This document shows, piece by piece, positions 14,852 through 23,071 of a stretch of 42,035 nt of DNA; position 1 is the stretch's first letter, and each line of letters begins with the position of its first letter. This DNA comes from Flavobacterium sp. UBA7665. Lineage in GTDB: Bacteria; Bacteroidota; Bacteroidia; Flavobacteriales; Flavobacteriaceae. The DNA is taken from contig DLHP01000008.1 of the NCBI GenBank assembly GCA_002483285.1, positions 1 through 42,035 of the forward strand. Reading direction: 5' to 3'. The notes beneath the pieces are model-generated. The model saw only the letters and a list, made by a program, of their open reading frames with translations, did no database searches and was not told where the DNA came from. A program made the position numbers and the translations under genes.

Positions 14852-16000
14852 TCATATAGAACCCGAAACCTTGCCGTTGGCGATTTTTGTCTCGCCCAGG
14901 AAAAAATTTGCTGCTTGCTCCAGTTCTGGAATGTTGTTTTCGTTATCCGAATATTCGGCACCTTGTGCATCGTATTCTATATGTCCGAAACAGTCTTCCA
15001 CTGCGCCTATTTTAGCGATATAGGCATTAAAGCAAACCTGGTTGTCTATGAGCGCTTCCTTATATTGAATGGCAAAATTCGCAATTATTTTGTTACTATC
15101 ATAATTTATCTTGATGTTTTTATAAACAAAGTCGTAAAAATTGATTTTATTTTGAGGAATATTCAAATAATCGTGAATTTCATTGTCAACTATAACGTTT
15201 TCGTTAATGTGCTGCAAACCCGCCAATAAAGCGATGAAAATGTACTTGCGGGTTTCTTCGCGCGCATAGTCGTCGGCGAAATGACCCGCTTCAAATAAAA
15301 TCGTTGGCACACCCAGGAACTGGAAGGTATCGCCCACGCAATTGATGTTGAATGCATCGTCAAAACGCCCTACCTGTCCGGGGATATATTGTTGCAAGGC
15401 TGCATTCATCGCCGAAATTATATGCATCGCCTTGTACCGCACTGCATTGATATCGCGTTCGAAATTATAGGCAGGCGCGAGAAAAGACACGGTGGCCGGC
15501 TTGCCAGAATCGGCTACGCCATAAATGGTGCGTTGGTCGTGCAGGTTGTAACAGAAATCGGGTTTGAAATCATCGAAGGCTTTGCGCAGTGCGATGCTTT
15601 CCGGTTGGGTGCGCTGGTCGGCATCGCGGTTGAGGTCGACACCATTCGCGTTTTCTCGCGTGTACACCTGAGCGCCATCGGGATTGAGCATCGGTAGGCA
15701 GAGAAAACTAAAATCATCGAGTAGTGTTTTACCTTCTCCGCCAAGAAAATTGAAAAAATCGAACAATGCCTTGGTGGTCGTGCTTTCATTGCCGTGCATC
15801 TGTGACCACATCAGGATTTTGGTCTTTCCGTTCCCGATGCGATAAGCATAAATGGCCCGGTCTTGCACCGAACGACCGATGACACTCAATTCGCCATGGC
15901 TGCTGTGCCGTTCAAGGATTGGCCCAATGTGCTGGAGCGACACGTAACGCCCTTGCAATTGCGGTTCTTTATATTGATTGAAAAGCGCTTCGAAATCCAT
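14852..16000 (-). CDS. M14-family zinc carboxypeptidase
   Basis: Predicted zinc peptidase that removes C-terminal residues from peptides or amidated substrates, 382 residues. The zinc ligands are visible as H69 and E72 in WSQMHGNESTT and H154 in CYNLHDQRT. The general-base glutamate is likely in TILFEAGHFADD. The substrate-binding arginine region is NANGVDLNRDADQR (about 117-130). There is no signal peptide, so it should act in the cytoplasm, unlike many M14 enzymes. The region after about residue 260 is a divergent tail (NEIHDYLNIPQNKINFYDF and onwards) without an assigned domain. A TATTTTTG promoter element lies 20 nt upstream. Confidence 0.88.
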   Translation of the reverse strand: MDFEALFNQYKEPQLQGRYVSLQHIGPILERHSSHGELSVIGRSVQDRAIYAYRIGNGKTKILMWSQMHGNESTTTKALFDFFNFLGGEGKTLLDDFSFLCLPMLNPDGAQVYTRENANGVDLNRDADQRTQPESIALRKAFDDFKPDFCYNLHDQRTIYGVADSGKPATVSFLAPAYNFERDINAVRYKAMHIISAMNAALQQYIPGQVGRFDDAFNINCVGDTFQFLGVPTILFEAGHFADDYAREETRKYIFIALLAGLQHINENVIVDNEIHDYLNIPQNKINFYDFVYKNIKINYDSNKIIANFAIQYKEALIDNQVCFNAYIAKIGAVEDCFGHIEYDAQGAEYSDNENNIPELEQAANFFLGETKIANGKVSGSI

Positions 16001-16019
16001 GAGGTTGGTTTTTATAGCG

Positions 16020-16027
16020 CAAAAATA
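16020..16027 (-). promoter_or_regulatory. -7 element of the M14 peptidase gene
   Basis: The minus strand reads TATTTTTG, a full TAnnTTTG match, 20 nt before the ATG. Confidence 0.5.
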
Positions 16028-16056
16028 ACGTATTTATCCCAGCTTCAAAATCGAGT

Positions 16057-16097
16057 ATAAAAAGGAAGCCTCCGACCATAAATGACCGAAGGCTCCC
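16057..16097 (-). terminator. Terminator of the acyltransferase gene
   Basis: On the minus strand a 14-nt imperfect stem (arms 16084-16097 and 16064-16077, core GAGCCTTCGG with CCGGAGGCTTC-like complement) is followed by TTTTTAT. It lies about 100 nt past the stop codon of the acyltransferase gene. Confidence 0.65.
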
Positions 16098-16195
16098 AAA
16101 CCAATAAAACAAACACAAAATTAATTTCACAAATGAAGCATTTGCTACTGGTTATATATACGGTGATCAATTCGATATGGTTTTAGGATCAAATG

Positions 16196-16747
16196 TTAAA
16201 CTTTGAAACCTTGTTGTGGAATTTTCCCTATGACACCTTTAAAGAACGGCAACAGCGACTCCATATCGGTTTCATAATCGCCGGTTGGATAAAAGGGACT
16301 TCCGAGTCGCACTTCTTTCTTTCCGTAATCGAAAGCGACGGGAATAATAGGGACCTTCGCCTTGAGTGCGATATAATAAAATCCGGTTTTGAGTTGGGAG
16401 ACTTTGCTGCGCGTGCCTTCGGGAGAAATGGCCATCCGGAATACTTCGCGTTTTTCAAAAATAGCCGCGATCGAGTCGACTTTGTTCAACCCGCCCGAAC
16501 GATCCAGTGGCGCGCCGCCCATCCACCTGAAATAGGCGCCGAACGGAAATCCAAAGAGTTCCTTCTTCCCTACCCAATGCATGTCCAGCCCAATGATGCC
16601 ACGCGTAAACAACCCGAGGTAGAAATCGTGCCAGCTGGTATGCGGGATTACCATCATCACGCACTTCTTGATGTTGGGCGCGATGGTACCGACGATTTTC
16701 CAGCCCATAAGCCGCAAGAAAATAAATTGGTAAACCTGTTTTTTCAT
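16196..16747 (-). CDS. PlsC-like 1-acylglycerol-3-phosphate acyltransferase family protein
   Basis: Membrane-associated acyltransferase, 183 residues, predicted to move an acyl chain to a glycerolipid or related acceptor. The catalytic H-x4-D motif is in MVIPHTSWHDFYLG (about residues 33-46), the acceptor motif PEGTRSK is at about 109-115, and MGGAPLDRSGG is the intermediate block. The length is short for PlsC (about 240) but usual for this bacterial subgroup. The frame stays open upstream for 266 more codons antisense to the next gene, but homology begins at MKKQVYQFIF, so the start is placed at 16747. It is divergent from the methyltransferase-like gene at 16838. Confidence 0.87.
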   Translation of the reverse strand: MKKQVYQFIFLRLMGWKIVGTIAPNIKKCVMMVIPHTSWHDFYLGLFTRGIIGLDMHWVGKKELFGFPFGAYFRWMGGAPLDRSGGLNKVDSIAAIFEKREVFRMAISPEGTRSKVSQLKTGFYYIALKAKVPIIPVAFDYGKKEVRLGSPFYPTGDYETDMESLLPFFKGVIGKIPQQGFKV

Positions 16748-16782
16748 TGCCTTTCTTTGCCGTAAAATTAACATTAATCCCT

Positions 16783-16790
16783 TATTTTTG
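16783..16790 (+). promoter_or_regulatory. -7 element of the spermidine-synthase-like gene
   Basis: TATTTTTG, a full TAnnTTTG match. TTTG at 16756-16759 is 23 nt upstream, longer than ideal. Confidence 0.45.
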
Positions 16791-16837
16791 ACGCGAGGGC
16801 GACGCCCGAATTGAATGAAATTAAAAAATATTCCTTT

Positions 16838-17503
16838 ATGGTCAAGAAACTGCTGAGCTATTTTATTCCCGTTGTCATCCATCGGAAAAAATCTGCGGTG
16901 AGCAAAGACCTTGAAATTACCTGGAACAACGGCCAACTCGTACTCGATTCTGCGAACACCAATTATTCTTATGGCAGCTTGCAGCGGATTCTGCGCAAGG
17001 GGCTTAAACACATCGGATTCGACAAAATAAAAAAGATGCAGTCGGTGCTGGTGCTTGGTGTGGCAGGCGGCAGCGTCATCAAAACCCTCGTAGATGAGAT
17101 CAAATACGGCGGCAAGATTACTGGTGTTGAGATTGATCCCGAAGTAATCCAACTCGCCAACAAGTATTTTACGCTGGACCAAATTCCGAACCTGAAGATT
17201 GTCATTGGTGACGCGTTTGAATTTGTGCTCAAGACCCACGAGAAATACGATTTGATCATCATCGATATTTTTCAGGATACCACCATGCCCAACTTCCTTT
17301 TTGAGAAATTTTTCATGGACCGCATCGGCCAGTTGCTGCGTCCAAAGGGGCATATCCTTTTCAACACGATGACACTCGATGGCAAGCACGACCAACGCAA
17401 CGAAAAATACCTTATAGAGTTCAACAACAAACCTTATAAAGTCAAGGCGATTCCGCGTGTAGAAAGGCACAACGAACTCATCATCATCGAGAAATTGGCA
17501 TAA
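16838..17503 (+). CDS. Spermidine synthase-like methyltransferase-fold protein
   Basis: Rossmann-fold protein of the spermidine synthase/fused-methyltransferase group, 221 residues from this start. The N-terminal beta segment includes VTW-like EITWNNGQLVLDS and TNYSYGSLQRILRKGL, the cofactor loop is VLVLGVAGGSVIKTL, the acidic ribose-binding residue is in GVEIDPEVIQLA, and GDAFEFV and DLIIIDIFQD follow. The usual spermidine-synthase acidic gate (D-x-x-D near DP) is not clearly present, so aminopropyl transfer is uncertain. An earlier ATG at 16811 adds nine residues and cannot be excluded. It is divergent from the acyltransferase. Confidence 0.78.
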   Translation: MVKKLLSYFIPVVIHRKKSAVSKDLEITWNNGQLVLDSANTNYSYGSLQRILRKGLKHIGFDKIKKMQSVLVLGVAGGSVIKTLVDEIKYGGKITGVEIDPEVIQLANKYFTLDQIPNLKIVIGDAFEFVLKTHEKYDLIIIDIFQDTTMPNFLFEKFFMDRIGQLLRPKGHILFNTMTLDGKHDQRNEKYLIEFNNKPYKVKAIPRVERHNELIIIEKLA

Positions 17504-17534
17504 AAAAAAGAGGGGAACCACCACAGTTCCCCTC
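17502..17534 (-). terminator. Terminator between convergent genes, mainly for the fasciclin gene
   Basis: GAGGGGAAC (17510-17518) pairs perfectly with GTTCCCCTC (17526-17534). The run of eight A at 17502-17509 becomes a T tract on the minus strand, so it terminates the fasciclin transcript. It also follows directly on the stop codon of the plus-strand gene. Confidence 0.85.
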
Positions 17535-17572
17535 CACTTAACCAAACAAACTAATCTAATTCAAATTTAAAC

Positions 17573-18133
17573 TTAAGATTTTGGCATCAATACGGTATCT
17601 ACGACGTGGATTACACCGTTGGATTGATTCACGTCGGCGATTGTTACTTTAGAAGATCCACCTTTTTCATCAGTGAGGTAAAGGTCTTTGCCTTTCATCC
17701 AGGCGGTTAGGGTTCCGCCACTTACTGTTTTTAAGGTCGCTTTACCGTTTCCGGCTTTGATGGCCTTGTCAATGTCTTTGGCGTTCATTTTCCCTGACAC
17801 CACGTGGTAAGTCAATATATTGGTGAGCATTTTTTTGTTTTCGGGTTTCACCAAGGTCTCCACCGTTCCTTTTGGCAATTTGTCGAAGGCCATATTGGTT
17901 GGGGCAAAGACGGTGAAAGGACCTGCACCTTGCAAGGTTTCTACCAAACCTGCTGCTTTCACTGCAGCGACCAAAGTGGTGTGGTCTTTAGAATTTACCG
18001 CATTCTCGATGATGTTTTTAGACGGATACATTGCTGCTCCACCAACCATCACGGTTTTCTGCGCAAAAGACGCACTTGTTACTACCATTGCAAAAGCTAA
18101 AAATGCAGCCGATAAAAATTTCTGGGTTTTCAT
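17573..18133 (-). CDS. Secreted fasciclin (FAS1) domain protein
   Basis: Extracytoplasmic FAS1-domain protein, 186 residues, usually involved in adhesion or matrix contact. A signal peptide (FLSAAFLAFAMVVTSASFA, cleavage before QKT) is followed by one FAS1 domain. Its H1 motif is FTVFAPTNMAFDKLP and the H2 region is GVIHVVDTVLMP at the very end, with the YHV motif in NILTYHVVSG between them. There is no lipobox or C-terminal sorting domain, so it is probably periplasmic or released. It has its own terminator and no operon partner. Confidence 0.93.
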   Translation of the reverse strand: MKTQKFLSAAFLAFAMVVTSASFAQKTVMVGGAAMYPSKNIIENAVNSKDHTTLVAAVKAAGLVETLQGAGPFTVFAPTNMAFDKLPKGTVETLVKPENKKMLTNILTYHVVSGKMNAKDIDKAIKAGNGKATLKTVSGGTLTAWMKGKDLYLTDEKGGSSKVTIADVNQSNGVIHVVDTVLMPKS

Positions 18134-18245
18134 AATATTGATTATTTAAGGTTTATAGGGACATTTACGCGAAGCTTTCGAAACTGGTTTTTGCAAGGAT
18201 TGCTTTTTAACATTCATTTAAGTTTTATCCCCAAACGCTTAGGCG

Positions 18246-18253
18246 TACTTTTG
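18246..18253 (+). promoter_or_regulatory. -7 element of the GH114-like gene
   Basis: TACTTTTG, a full TAnnTTTG match, 16 nt before the ATG at 18270. The -33 position holds only a T run. Confidence 0.5.
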
Positions 18254-18269
18254 TAAAAACACCGCCACT

Positions 18270-19250
18270 ATGCTGCCTTCGTTAAAATATTTTCGTCTTT
18301 TGATTGCCTTACCACTGTTCGCCGTAATGACGACTCCCGCCCAGACCAAACGTATCGCGACACAGCGCATCCAAGCCAAACCCAAAGCCAGTGAAAAGAT
18401 GCGCGAACTGGTTTGCGATATTTCAAAGTATGCGCGTGGCATCAAACCCGGTTTTATCATCATTCCACAGAACGGGATTGAAGTGGCGTTCAACGACCTC
18501 AATCCGCAAGGCAAAACCCACAGTGGCTACATGGCTGCCATAGATGGCGTGGCAGTAGAAGATTTGTTTTTCGATGGCAAACTCCAAACCGATACCTACC
18601 GACTTCATATGTTACGTGAATTCAGACACGAGAAGCAGGTGTTGTTTTCGGATTATATCACCACCGACGCATCGGTAGAAAAGGTGGCCGACTTGAGCCA
18701 CAAAGAAAATTTCCTGTTTTTCCCACGCACCAAAACCAACGAACATTACCACACGATTCCCAAAAACATCCCCGACGAAAACAGCCGAGACGTTACGAAG
18801 CTCGCCGAGGCCAAAAACTATCTTTATCTTATCAATGCCTCGGCTTACAAAACCAAAAAAGACTACCTCGATGCGCTTGCAGCCACCAACTACGACCTGG
18901 TAGCCATCGATTTGTACTACGATGACGCGCCACTTACTCCAAAAGATATTGAGCCGCTCAAAACCAAAGCCAATGGTGCCAAGCGCCTTGTGCTCTCGTA
19001 TGTGAACATCGGCGCAGCAGAAAACTGGCGCCCGTACTGGAAAAAAGGCTGGAAAATCAACAATCCGGGATGGATCAAAAAGAAATACCACGGCTACGAC
19101 GATGAATTCTATGTGCAATATTGGCATCCCGAGTGGCAGAAAATCATCACGGGAAACAAGAATTCTTACGTCAAAAAAATCCTGGATGCTGGCTTTGACG
19201 GCGCGTTCCTAGACAATATCGAGGCCTATTACGCCTTGTATCACAAGTAG
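18270..19250 (+). CDS. Exported GH114/TM1410-like alpha-galactosaminidase-type protein
   Basis: Predicted secreted barrel protein of the endo-alpha-1,4-polygalactosaminidase (GH114-like) superfamily, 326 residues. Such proteins are often mislabelled cysteinyl-tRNA synthetase in databases. A signal peptide (YFRLLIALPLFAVMTTPAQ) is followed by the conserved block YARGIKPGFIIIPQNGIE, then YDLVAIDLYYDD, RLVLSYVNIGAAENWR and, near the end, ILDAGFDGAFLDNIEAY. The acidic residues in AIDLYYD and in FLDNIE are candidate catalytic residues. It may act on a galactosamine-containing polysaccharide, its own or a host's; activity is inferred from the family only. Single gene with its own promoter. Confidence 0.8.
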   Translation: MLPSLKYFRLLIALPLFAVMTTPAQTKRIATQRIQAKPKASEKMRELVCDISKYARGIKPGFIIIPQNGIEVAFNDLNPQGKTHSGYMAAIDGVAVEDLFFDGKLQTDTYRLHMLREFRHEKQVLFSDYITTDASVEKVADLSHKENFLFFPRTKTNEHYHTIPKNIPDENSRDVTKLAEAKNYLYLINASAYKTKKDYLDALAATNYDLVAIDLYYDDAPLTPKDIEPLKTKANGAKRLVLSYVNIGAAENWRPYWKKGWKINNPGWIKKKYHGYDDEFYVQYWHPEWQKIITGNKNSYVKKILDAGFDGAFLDNIEAYYALYHK

Positions 19251-19340
19251 TTGAAAGTGCTTTGGTCGGACTTTTTGCTGCAAATGAATGCTGCGAATAG
19301 CTATAAAAATATTATCCGATGCGGTAATCCTTAATGCTGG

Positions 19341-20066
19341 CTATAGCAGTTTTCGCGCTCGATCTAAATCCTCGGGTGTGTCAATCCCGATACTTACGTG
19401 CGAAGTTTCGATCATGCGGATGCGTTTGCCAAACTCCAGATAACGCAACTGCTCGAGTTTCTCTGAGGCCTCGAGGCTTTTCATCGGCAAACGATAAAAA
19501 TCCAGCAACGCTTGTTTCCTGAAGGCATAAATCCCGATATGCTGAAAGTAGCGCACACCAACGTTGACCTCACGCGGATAAGGAATCACCGAACGCGAAA
19601 AATACAATGCGAATCCATTTTGATCTACGACTACCTTAACATTATTGGGGTTTTTAATCTCGTCTTCATTCTTGATTTCACGCATCAATGAAGCGAGGTC
19701 GGTTTTCTTTTCATCGTCATTGCGAAACACTGCGATCAGTTGTGCCAATGGTTCGGCGGCAATAAACGGCTCGTCGCCTTGTACGTTTATGACCAAATCT
19801 ACATCTAGGTTGGCCACGGCTTCGGCAATGCGGTCACTACCCGATTCGTGTTCTTTGACACTCATGATGGCTTTGCCGCCATTGGATACGATTTCGTCAA
19901 AGATCAATTCCGAGTCGGTCACCACAAAAACATCATCAAATAACTTGGTGCCGATTGCGGCTTCATAGGTTCTAAGGATGACCGTTTTGCCGCCCAGGTC
20001 CTGCATGAGCTTGGCCGGGAAACGGGTTGAAGCGTAACGGGCGGGAATGACTGCGATGATTTTCAT
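19341..20066 (-). CDS. kdsB: 3-deoxy-manno-octulosonate cytidylyltransferase
   Basis: Activates KDO as CMP-KDO for lipopolysaccharide inner-core synthesis, in the cytosol. The 241 residues match the usual length. The nucleotide-binding N-terminus reads IIAVIPARYASTRFPAKLM, with EHESGSDRIAEA, the metal-site motif NVQGDEPFI, SRSVIPYPRE, and the C-terminal GIDTPEDLDRA. It is a stand-alone gene; other lipid A/KDO genes are not nearby. The upstream side carries a short octamer repeat immediately before the start codon. Confidence 0.96.
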   Translation of the reverse strand: MKIIAVIPARYASTRFPAKLMQDLGGKTVILRTYEAAIGTKLFDDVFVVTDSELIFDEIVSNGGKAIMSVKEHESGSDRIAEAVANLDVDLVINVQGDEPFIAAEPLAQLIAVFRNDDEKKTDLASLMREIKNEDEIKNPNNVKVVVDQNGFALYFSRSVIPYPREVNVGVRYFQHIGIYAFRKQALLDFYRLPMKSLEASEKLEQLRYLEFGKRIRMIETSHVSIGIDTPEDLDRARKLL

Positions 20067-20465
20067 GGTTAAGATGCTAAGGTGCTGAGGCGCTAAGGTA
20101 GGAAGTTTTTAAAAAATGATGTCTCTTAAATTTTTGTGTAAAGGAAATAGGTGCATTTAAATTTAACAAAGTGTGCAGAATAACTGCACGTAAATATCAT
20201 TGCAATTTTTTAGGGAACGCATCCGCCCCTTCCCTGAAGGCAAAATACAATTTTTTTGCATCATCCTATTACTGAAAAACTACACTGTTTGTTAATCCTT
20301 TTATACTTCTTTTACAACCGATTTTGTCGCCTTGCACTAGAGTAAGTCAAAGACTTACTCCAATTTCATCACTAGTAACCCAGCAATTTTCCAAAGTTCA
20401 ATTTCTTGCTATTAATTGTCTTTGTTTATCGCGTTGTAAAACCTTCAAAAATAAGCAAAAAGCGA
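20067..20465. other. 399-nt intergenic region between helicase and kdsB
   Basis: No credible gene. It holds the octamer repeat at 20074-20097, a small hairpin CCTTC/GAAGG at 20228-20240, and a perfect 9-bp hairpin GAGTAAGTC/GACTTACTC at 20340-20360 that lacks a T tract. The rest is A/T-rich. Both flanking genes are on the minus strand, so the kdsB promoter should be here, but no full TAnnTTTG was found on that strand. Confidence 0.5.
20074..20097. repeat. Three degenerate octamers
   Basis: ATGCTAAG, GTGCTGAG and GCGCTAAG in direct tandem, consensus (A/G)(T/C)GCT(A/G)AG. They lie 7 nt upstream of the kdsB start, between the gene and any promoter on the minus strand. Confidence 0.7.
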
Positions 20466-21896
20466 TTATGCATCCGCCACAAAACTATCGTCCTTAAAAC
20501 CAATCAGGTAAAGTTTTTCCTTAGCACGCGTCACGGCGGTGTACAACCATCGGATGTAATCTCGGTTTATGCCGTCGGGAAGGTACGGTTGTTCGATAAA
20601 GACGGTGTTCCATTGTCCGCCTTGTGATTTGTGGCAAGTGATGGCGTACGAAAACTTGACCTGCAAGGCATTGAAGTATTCATTTTCCTTGACTTTCTGG
20701 AACTTTTTGAACTTGGTGGTTTCTGATTCGTAATCCTTCATGACTTCTTCATACAGCCGGTTGGCGTCATCGTAAGAAAGCGATGGCGATTCGCTCGTAA
20801 TCGTGTCTAGGAGCAGTACCGTTTCAAAGGGTTGCTGGTTTGGATAATCGACCATACGGATTTTGACATTGGCGAATTTAAAACCATAAAGTTCTTTAAA
20901 GTTAAAAATCTGCAACACTTCTATAATGTCGCCATTGGCCATGAATCCGGCTTCATCGGTTTCCTTGAGCCAAAAATAATTGTTCTTGACCACCATAAGA
21001 TAATCACCGGCCGAGAGTTCGCTTTCCTTATCGAGGATTTTCATGCGGATTTGCTGGTTGTAAGCGTTGGCTCTTTTATTAGAGCGGACGATGAAAGCGG
21101 TGTCCTCAATGCTGTATTTTCCGTAAGCCGATTGAATGGCATCCTGGATGTCGTAACCGTCAACGAGTCGCACCACATCATTGAAATACCGCAAGTCGAA
21201 TTGAAAGGTATCGAACAATTCATTGCTGAGCAGTTCCCGCAGCTCGGTAGCATTGAACAATATGCCCGATTTTTCACCTTGCCGCATGACTTCGTCGAGT
21301 TCAATGTGCCTGATTTCCTTTTGGTAATGCAGCGCCAAAGTATGGGTATCGAGCGCCGGTGAAATATCTAGGTTTACCGGCGGCAATTGCGCAGTATCAC
21401 CCAGCAAAATCATTTTGCAATTGGCTCCCGAATAGATGTAAGACACCAGGTCGTCGAGCAAGGAACCGTTTTCATACAATTTGCTTTCCTGATTCACGTC
21501 TGAGATCATCGAAGCTTCATCGACAATAAAAATAGTATTCTTATGCTTGTTGGGTTGTAGGGTAAAACTCAAACCGCCACCCGAATTTTTCTTGGGGAAA
21601 TAAATCTTCTTGTGGATTGTAAACGCGGGCTTTTGCGAGTAATTGGCGATGACTTTGGCCGCGCGCCCGGTTGGTGCGAGCAGCACGTATTTGCGGTTGA
21701 TTTCTGAAAGGTTGTTGACGAGCGTTGAGATGACGGTGGTCTTTCCGGTTCCGGCGTAGCCTTTGAGCACAAAGATTTCGTCGTTGTTTGGGCTCGTAGC
21801 AAACTCGGCCACCATCTGGAAAAAAATATCCTGTTTGTAGGTGGGTTGGAACGGGAAATTGCGTGTGAGGACGCTGTAAAATTGCGTGGCATTCAT
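20466..21896 (-). CDS. RecD-like superfamily 1 DNA helicase
   Basis: ATP-dependent 5'-3' type DNA helicase related to the RecD/TraA group, 476 residues, probably stand-alone because no recB/recC genes are near. Walker A is KGYAGTGKTTVIS (K52), Walker B is FIVDEASMIS, motif III is LLGDTAQLPPV, and the UvrD-like C-terminal motifs are FSYAITCHKSQGGQW and YTAVTRAKEKLYLIG. The N-terminal extension of E. coli RecD is missing. The role is presumably in DNA repair or recombination. A promoter-like TACCTTCG lies just upstream. The stop at 20466 is followed by the long intergenic region. Confidence 0.9.
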   Translation of the reverse strand: MNATQFYSVLTRNFPFQPTYKQDIFFQMVAEFATSPNNDEIFVLKGYAGTGKTTVISTLVNNLSEINRKYVLLAPTGRAAKVIANYSQKPAFTIHKKIYFPKKNSGGGLSFTLQPNKHKNTIFIVDEASMISDVNQESKLYENGSLLDDLVSYIYSGANCKMILLGDTAQLPPVNLDISPALDTHTLALHYQKEIRHIELDEVMRQGEKSGILFNATELRELLSNELFDTFQFDLRYFNDVVRLVDGYDIQDAIQSAYGKYSIEDTAFIVRSNKRANAYNQQIRMKILDKESELSAGDYLMVVKNNYFWLKETDEAGFMANGDIIEVLQIFNFKELYGFKFANVKIRMVDYPNQQPFETVLLLDTITSESPSLSYDDANRLYEEVMKDYESETTKFKKFQKVKENEYFNALQVKFSYAITCHKSQGGQWNTVFIEQPYLPDGINRDYIRWLYTAVTRAKEKLYLIGFKDDSFVADA

Positions 21897-21901
21897 GTGG
21901 G

Positions 21902-21909
21902 CGAAGGTA
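21902..21909 (-). promoter_or_regulatory. Candidate -7 element of the helicase gene
   Basis: The minus strand reads TACCTTCG, seven of eight positions of a TAnnTTTG element, 5 nt before the ATG; transcription would be nearly leaderless. Confidence 0.35.
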
Positions 21910-21916
21910 CGCTATT

Positions 21917-21957
21917 ACGCGAAGACACGCAAAGGAGACGCGAAGATGCGCAAAGAA
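21917..21957. repeat. Four degenerate 10-11-nt tandem units
   Basis: ACGCGAAGAC, ACGCAAAGGAG, ACGCGAAGAT and GCGCAAAGAA in direct tandem, consensus (A/G)CGC(G/A)AAG. A single related unit (ACGCGAAGAC) also occurs after the ABC gene at about 3449. It lies immediately upstream of the helicase promoter candidate. Confidence 0.7.
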
Positions 21958-22030
21958 AAATAGCTGCAAATTTGGTTTCGTATGTCTTTGCGTCACCGCT
22001 ACGTCACCACAAGAAAAACACAAATCTCCG

Positions 22031-22160
22031 AGCCTAGCCCCGATGGCAGCGGTTATCCTTTTGCATAGTGAAACGGCGCAAAAGATTACCTCACAATAAA
22101 ATATTTTTAATGGTGTTCGGTCAGTTCGCTTCGCTCGGGTTAAGCGTACAGCGGGACGAA
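22031..22160. other. Candidate dispersed structured element in a 356-nt gap
   Basis: The 356-nt gap between the divergent helicase and DUF3822 genes contains AGCCTAGCCCCGATGGCAGC (22031-22050). A hairpin-forming pair follows: GGTTATCCTTTTGC (22051-22064) with GCAAAAGATTACC (22078-22090, imperfect). Further on are TTCGCTTCGCTCGGG and AGCGGGACGA (22150-22159). I associate the first two parts with a sequence recurring between genes in flavobacterial genomes, but could not check. It may be a dispersed repeat or a structured RNA; the strand is unknown. Confidence 0.35.
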
Positions 22161-22218
22161 ACCTCAAAAAGCCACAGAACTTTCTGCTCCTCGAAATTAA
22201 AACTTTCCAAAAAAATTG

Positions 22219-22226
22219 TAAGTTTG
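22219..22226 (+). promoter_or_regulatory. -7 element of the DUF3822-rsmD unit
   Basis: TAAGTTTG, a full TAnnTTTG match, 26 nt before the ATG at 22253. Confidence 0.5.
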
Positions 22227-22252
22227 CGTGGCACCTAGCCAAGAATTAAACT

Positions 22253-23071
22253 ATGCTCGTAAATCCGGCCAATATTACCGAAAAAAAATACAAGAAACTC
22301 ACCGTGAAGGTCGCGCCAAGCAGCATGGCTTTCTGCAGTTTTGATACGCTCAACCAAGTACCATTGGCTTTCAGGGAAATTGCGTTTGACCCTTCCGACA
22401 AAAAAACGGTGGTTGAATATTATGCCGATGCCTTTGCCAGCCATGACGAACTTGGCGATGCCTACGACGAAGTGGTGGTACTGCACGACAACAACCTGGC
22501 TACTTTTGTTCCGGCTGCGTTGTTTGATGAGGATTCCCTGGGCAGCTACCTGCAATTCAACAACAAGGTTTTTGAAACCGATTCTTTTGCGTTTGACGCG
22601 CTGGCTTCGTACCAGATGAATACCGTGTACATTCCGTATGCCGACATCAATAATTTCTTTGTGGATACGTTTGGCAATTTTGTTTACAAACATGCACATA
22701 CCACTTTGGTTTCTAAACTGTTGGAGTTGTCGAAAAACGTAGACGAAAAGAAGATGTTTGTACACATGGCTGCCGGTCATTTTGAAATCGTAATGGTACA
22801 GAACCAACATTTGTTGCTGTTCAATTCGTTCGATTACAAGACGCCCGAAGACCTCATATACTACCTGCTTTTTACCGCCGAACAACTCAACCTGAATCCC
22901 GAAACATTCAGGCTTGAATTTTTGGGTGACATCCGCGAAGACGATGCGTTCTTTGCCATAGCATACAAATACATCCGGAATGTTTCGTTGTTTGACACGA
23001 CAGACCTTGAGCAGAAAAACGCCCTCAGCGCCCAGGACAACCGCACCCATTTTATCCTTTTACAATCGTGA
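22253..23071 (+). CDS. DUF3822 family protein
   Basis: Conserved Bacteroidota protein of unknown function, 272 residues, without signal peptide or membrane segments. The sequence has an actin-like feel with two similar halves (CSFDTLNQVPLAF in the N-terminal part; HFEIVMVQNQHLLLFNSFDY in the middle), as reported for this family, but no catalytic motif can be pointed to. Its stop overlaps the GTG start of rsmD by 4 nt, and this pairing is typical in Bacteroidota, so a link with ribosome or rRNA maturation is suggested by context only. Confidence 0.85.
   Translation: MLVNPANITEKKYKKLTVKVAPSSMAFCSFDTLNQVPLAFREIAFDPSDKKTVVEYYADAFASHDELGDAYDEVVVLHDNNLATFVPAALFDEDSLGSYLQFNNKVFETDSFAFDALASYQMNTVYIPYADINNFFVDTFGNFVYKHAHTTLVSKLLELSKNVDEKKMFVHMAAGHFEIVMVQNQHLLLFNSFDYKTPEDLIYYLLFTAEQLNLNPETFRLEFLGDIREDDAFFAIAYKYIRNVSLFDTTDLEQKNALSAQDNRTHFILLQS

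Noticed and set aside
16748..17545. Long upstream extension of the acyltransferase frame (266 codons, minus strand)
   Set aside because: It lies antisense to the well-supported methyltransferase-like gene and shows no recognisable protein features.
22235..23050. 271-codon minus-strand frame opposite the DUF3822 gene
   Set aside because: The plus-strand frame has a promoter, the conserved DUF3822 features and a 4-nt overlap with rsmD; the antisense frame has none.
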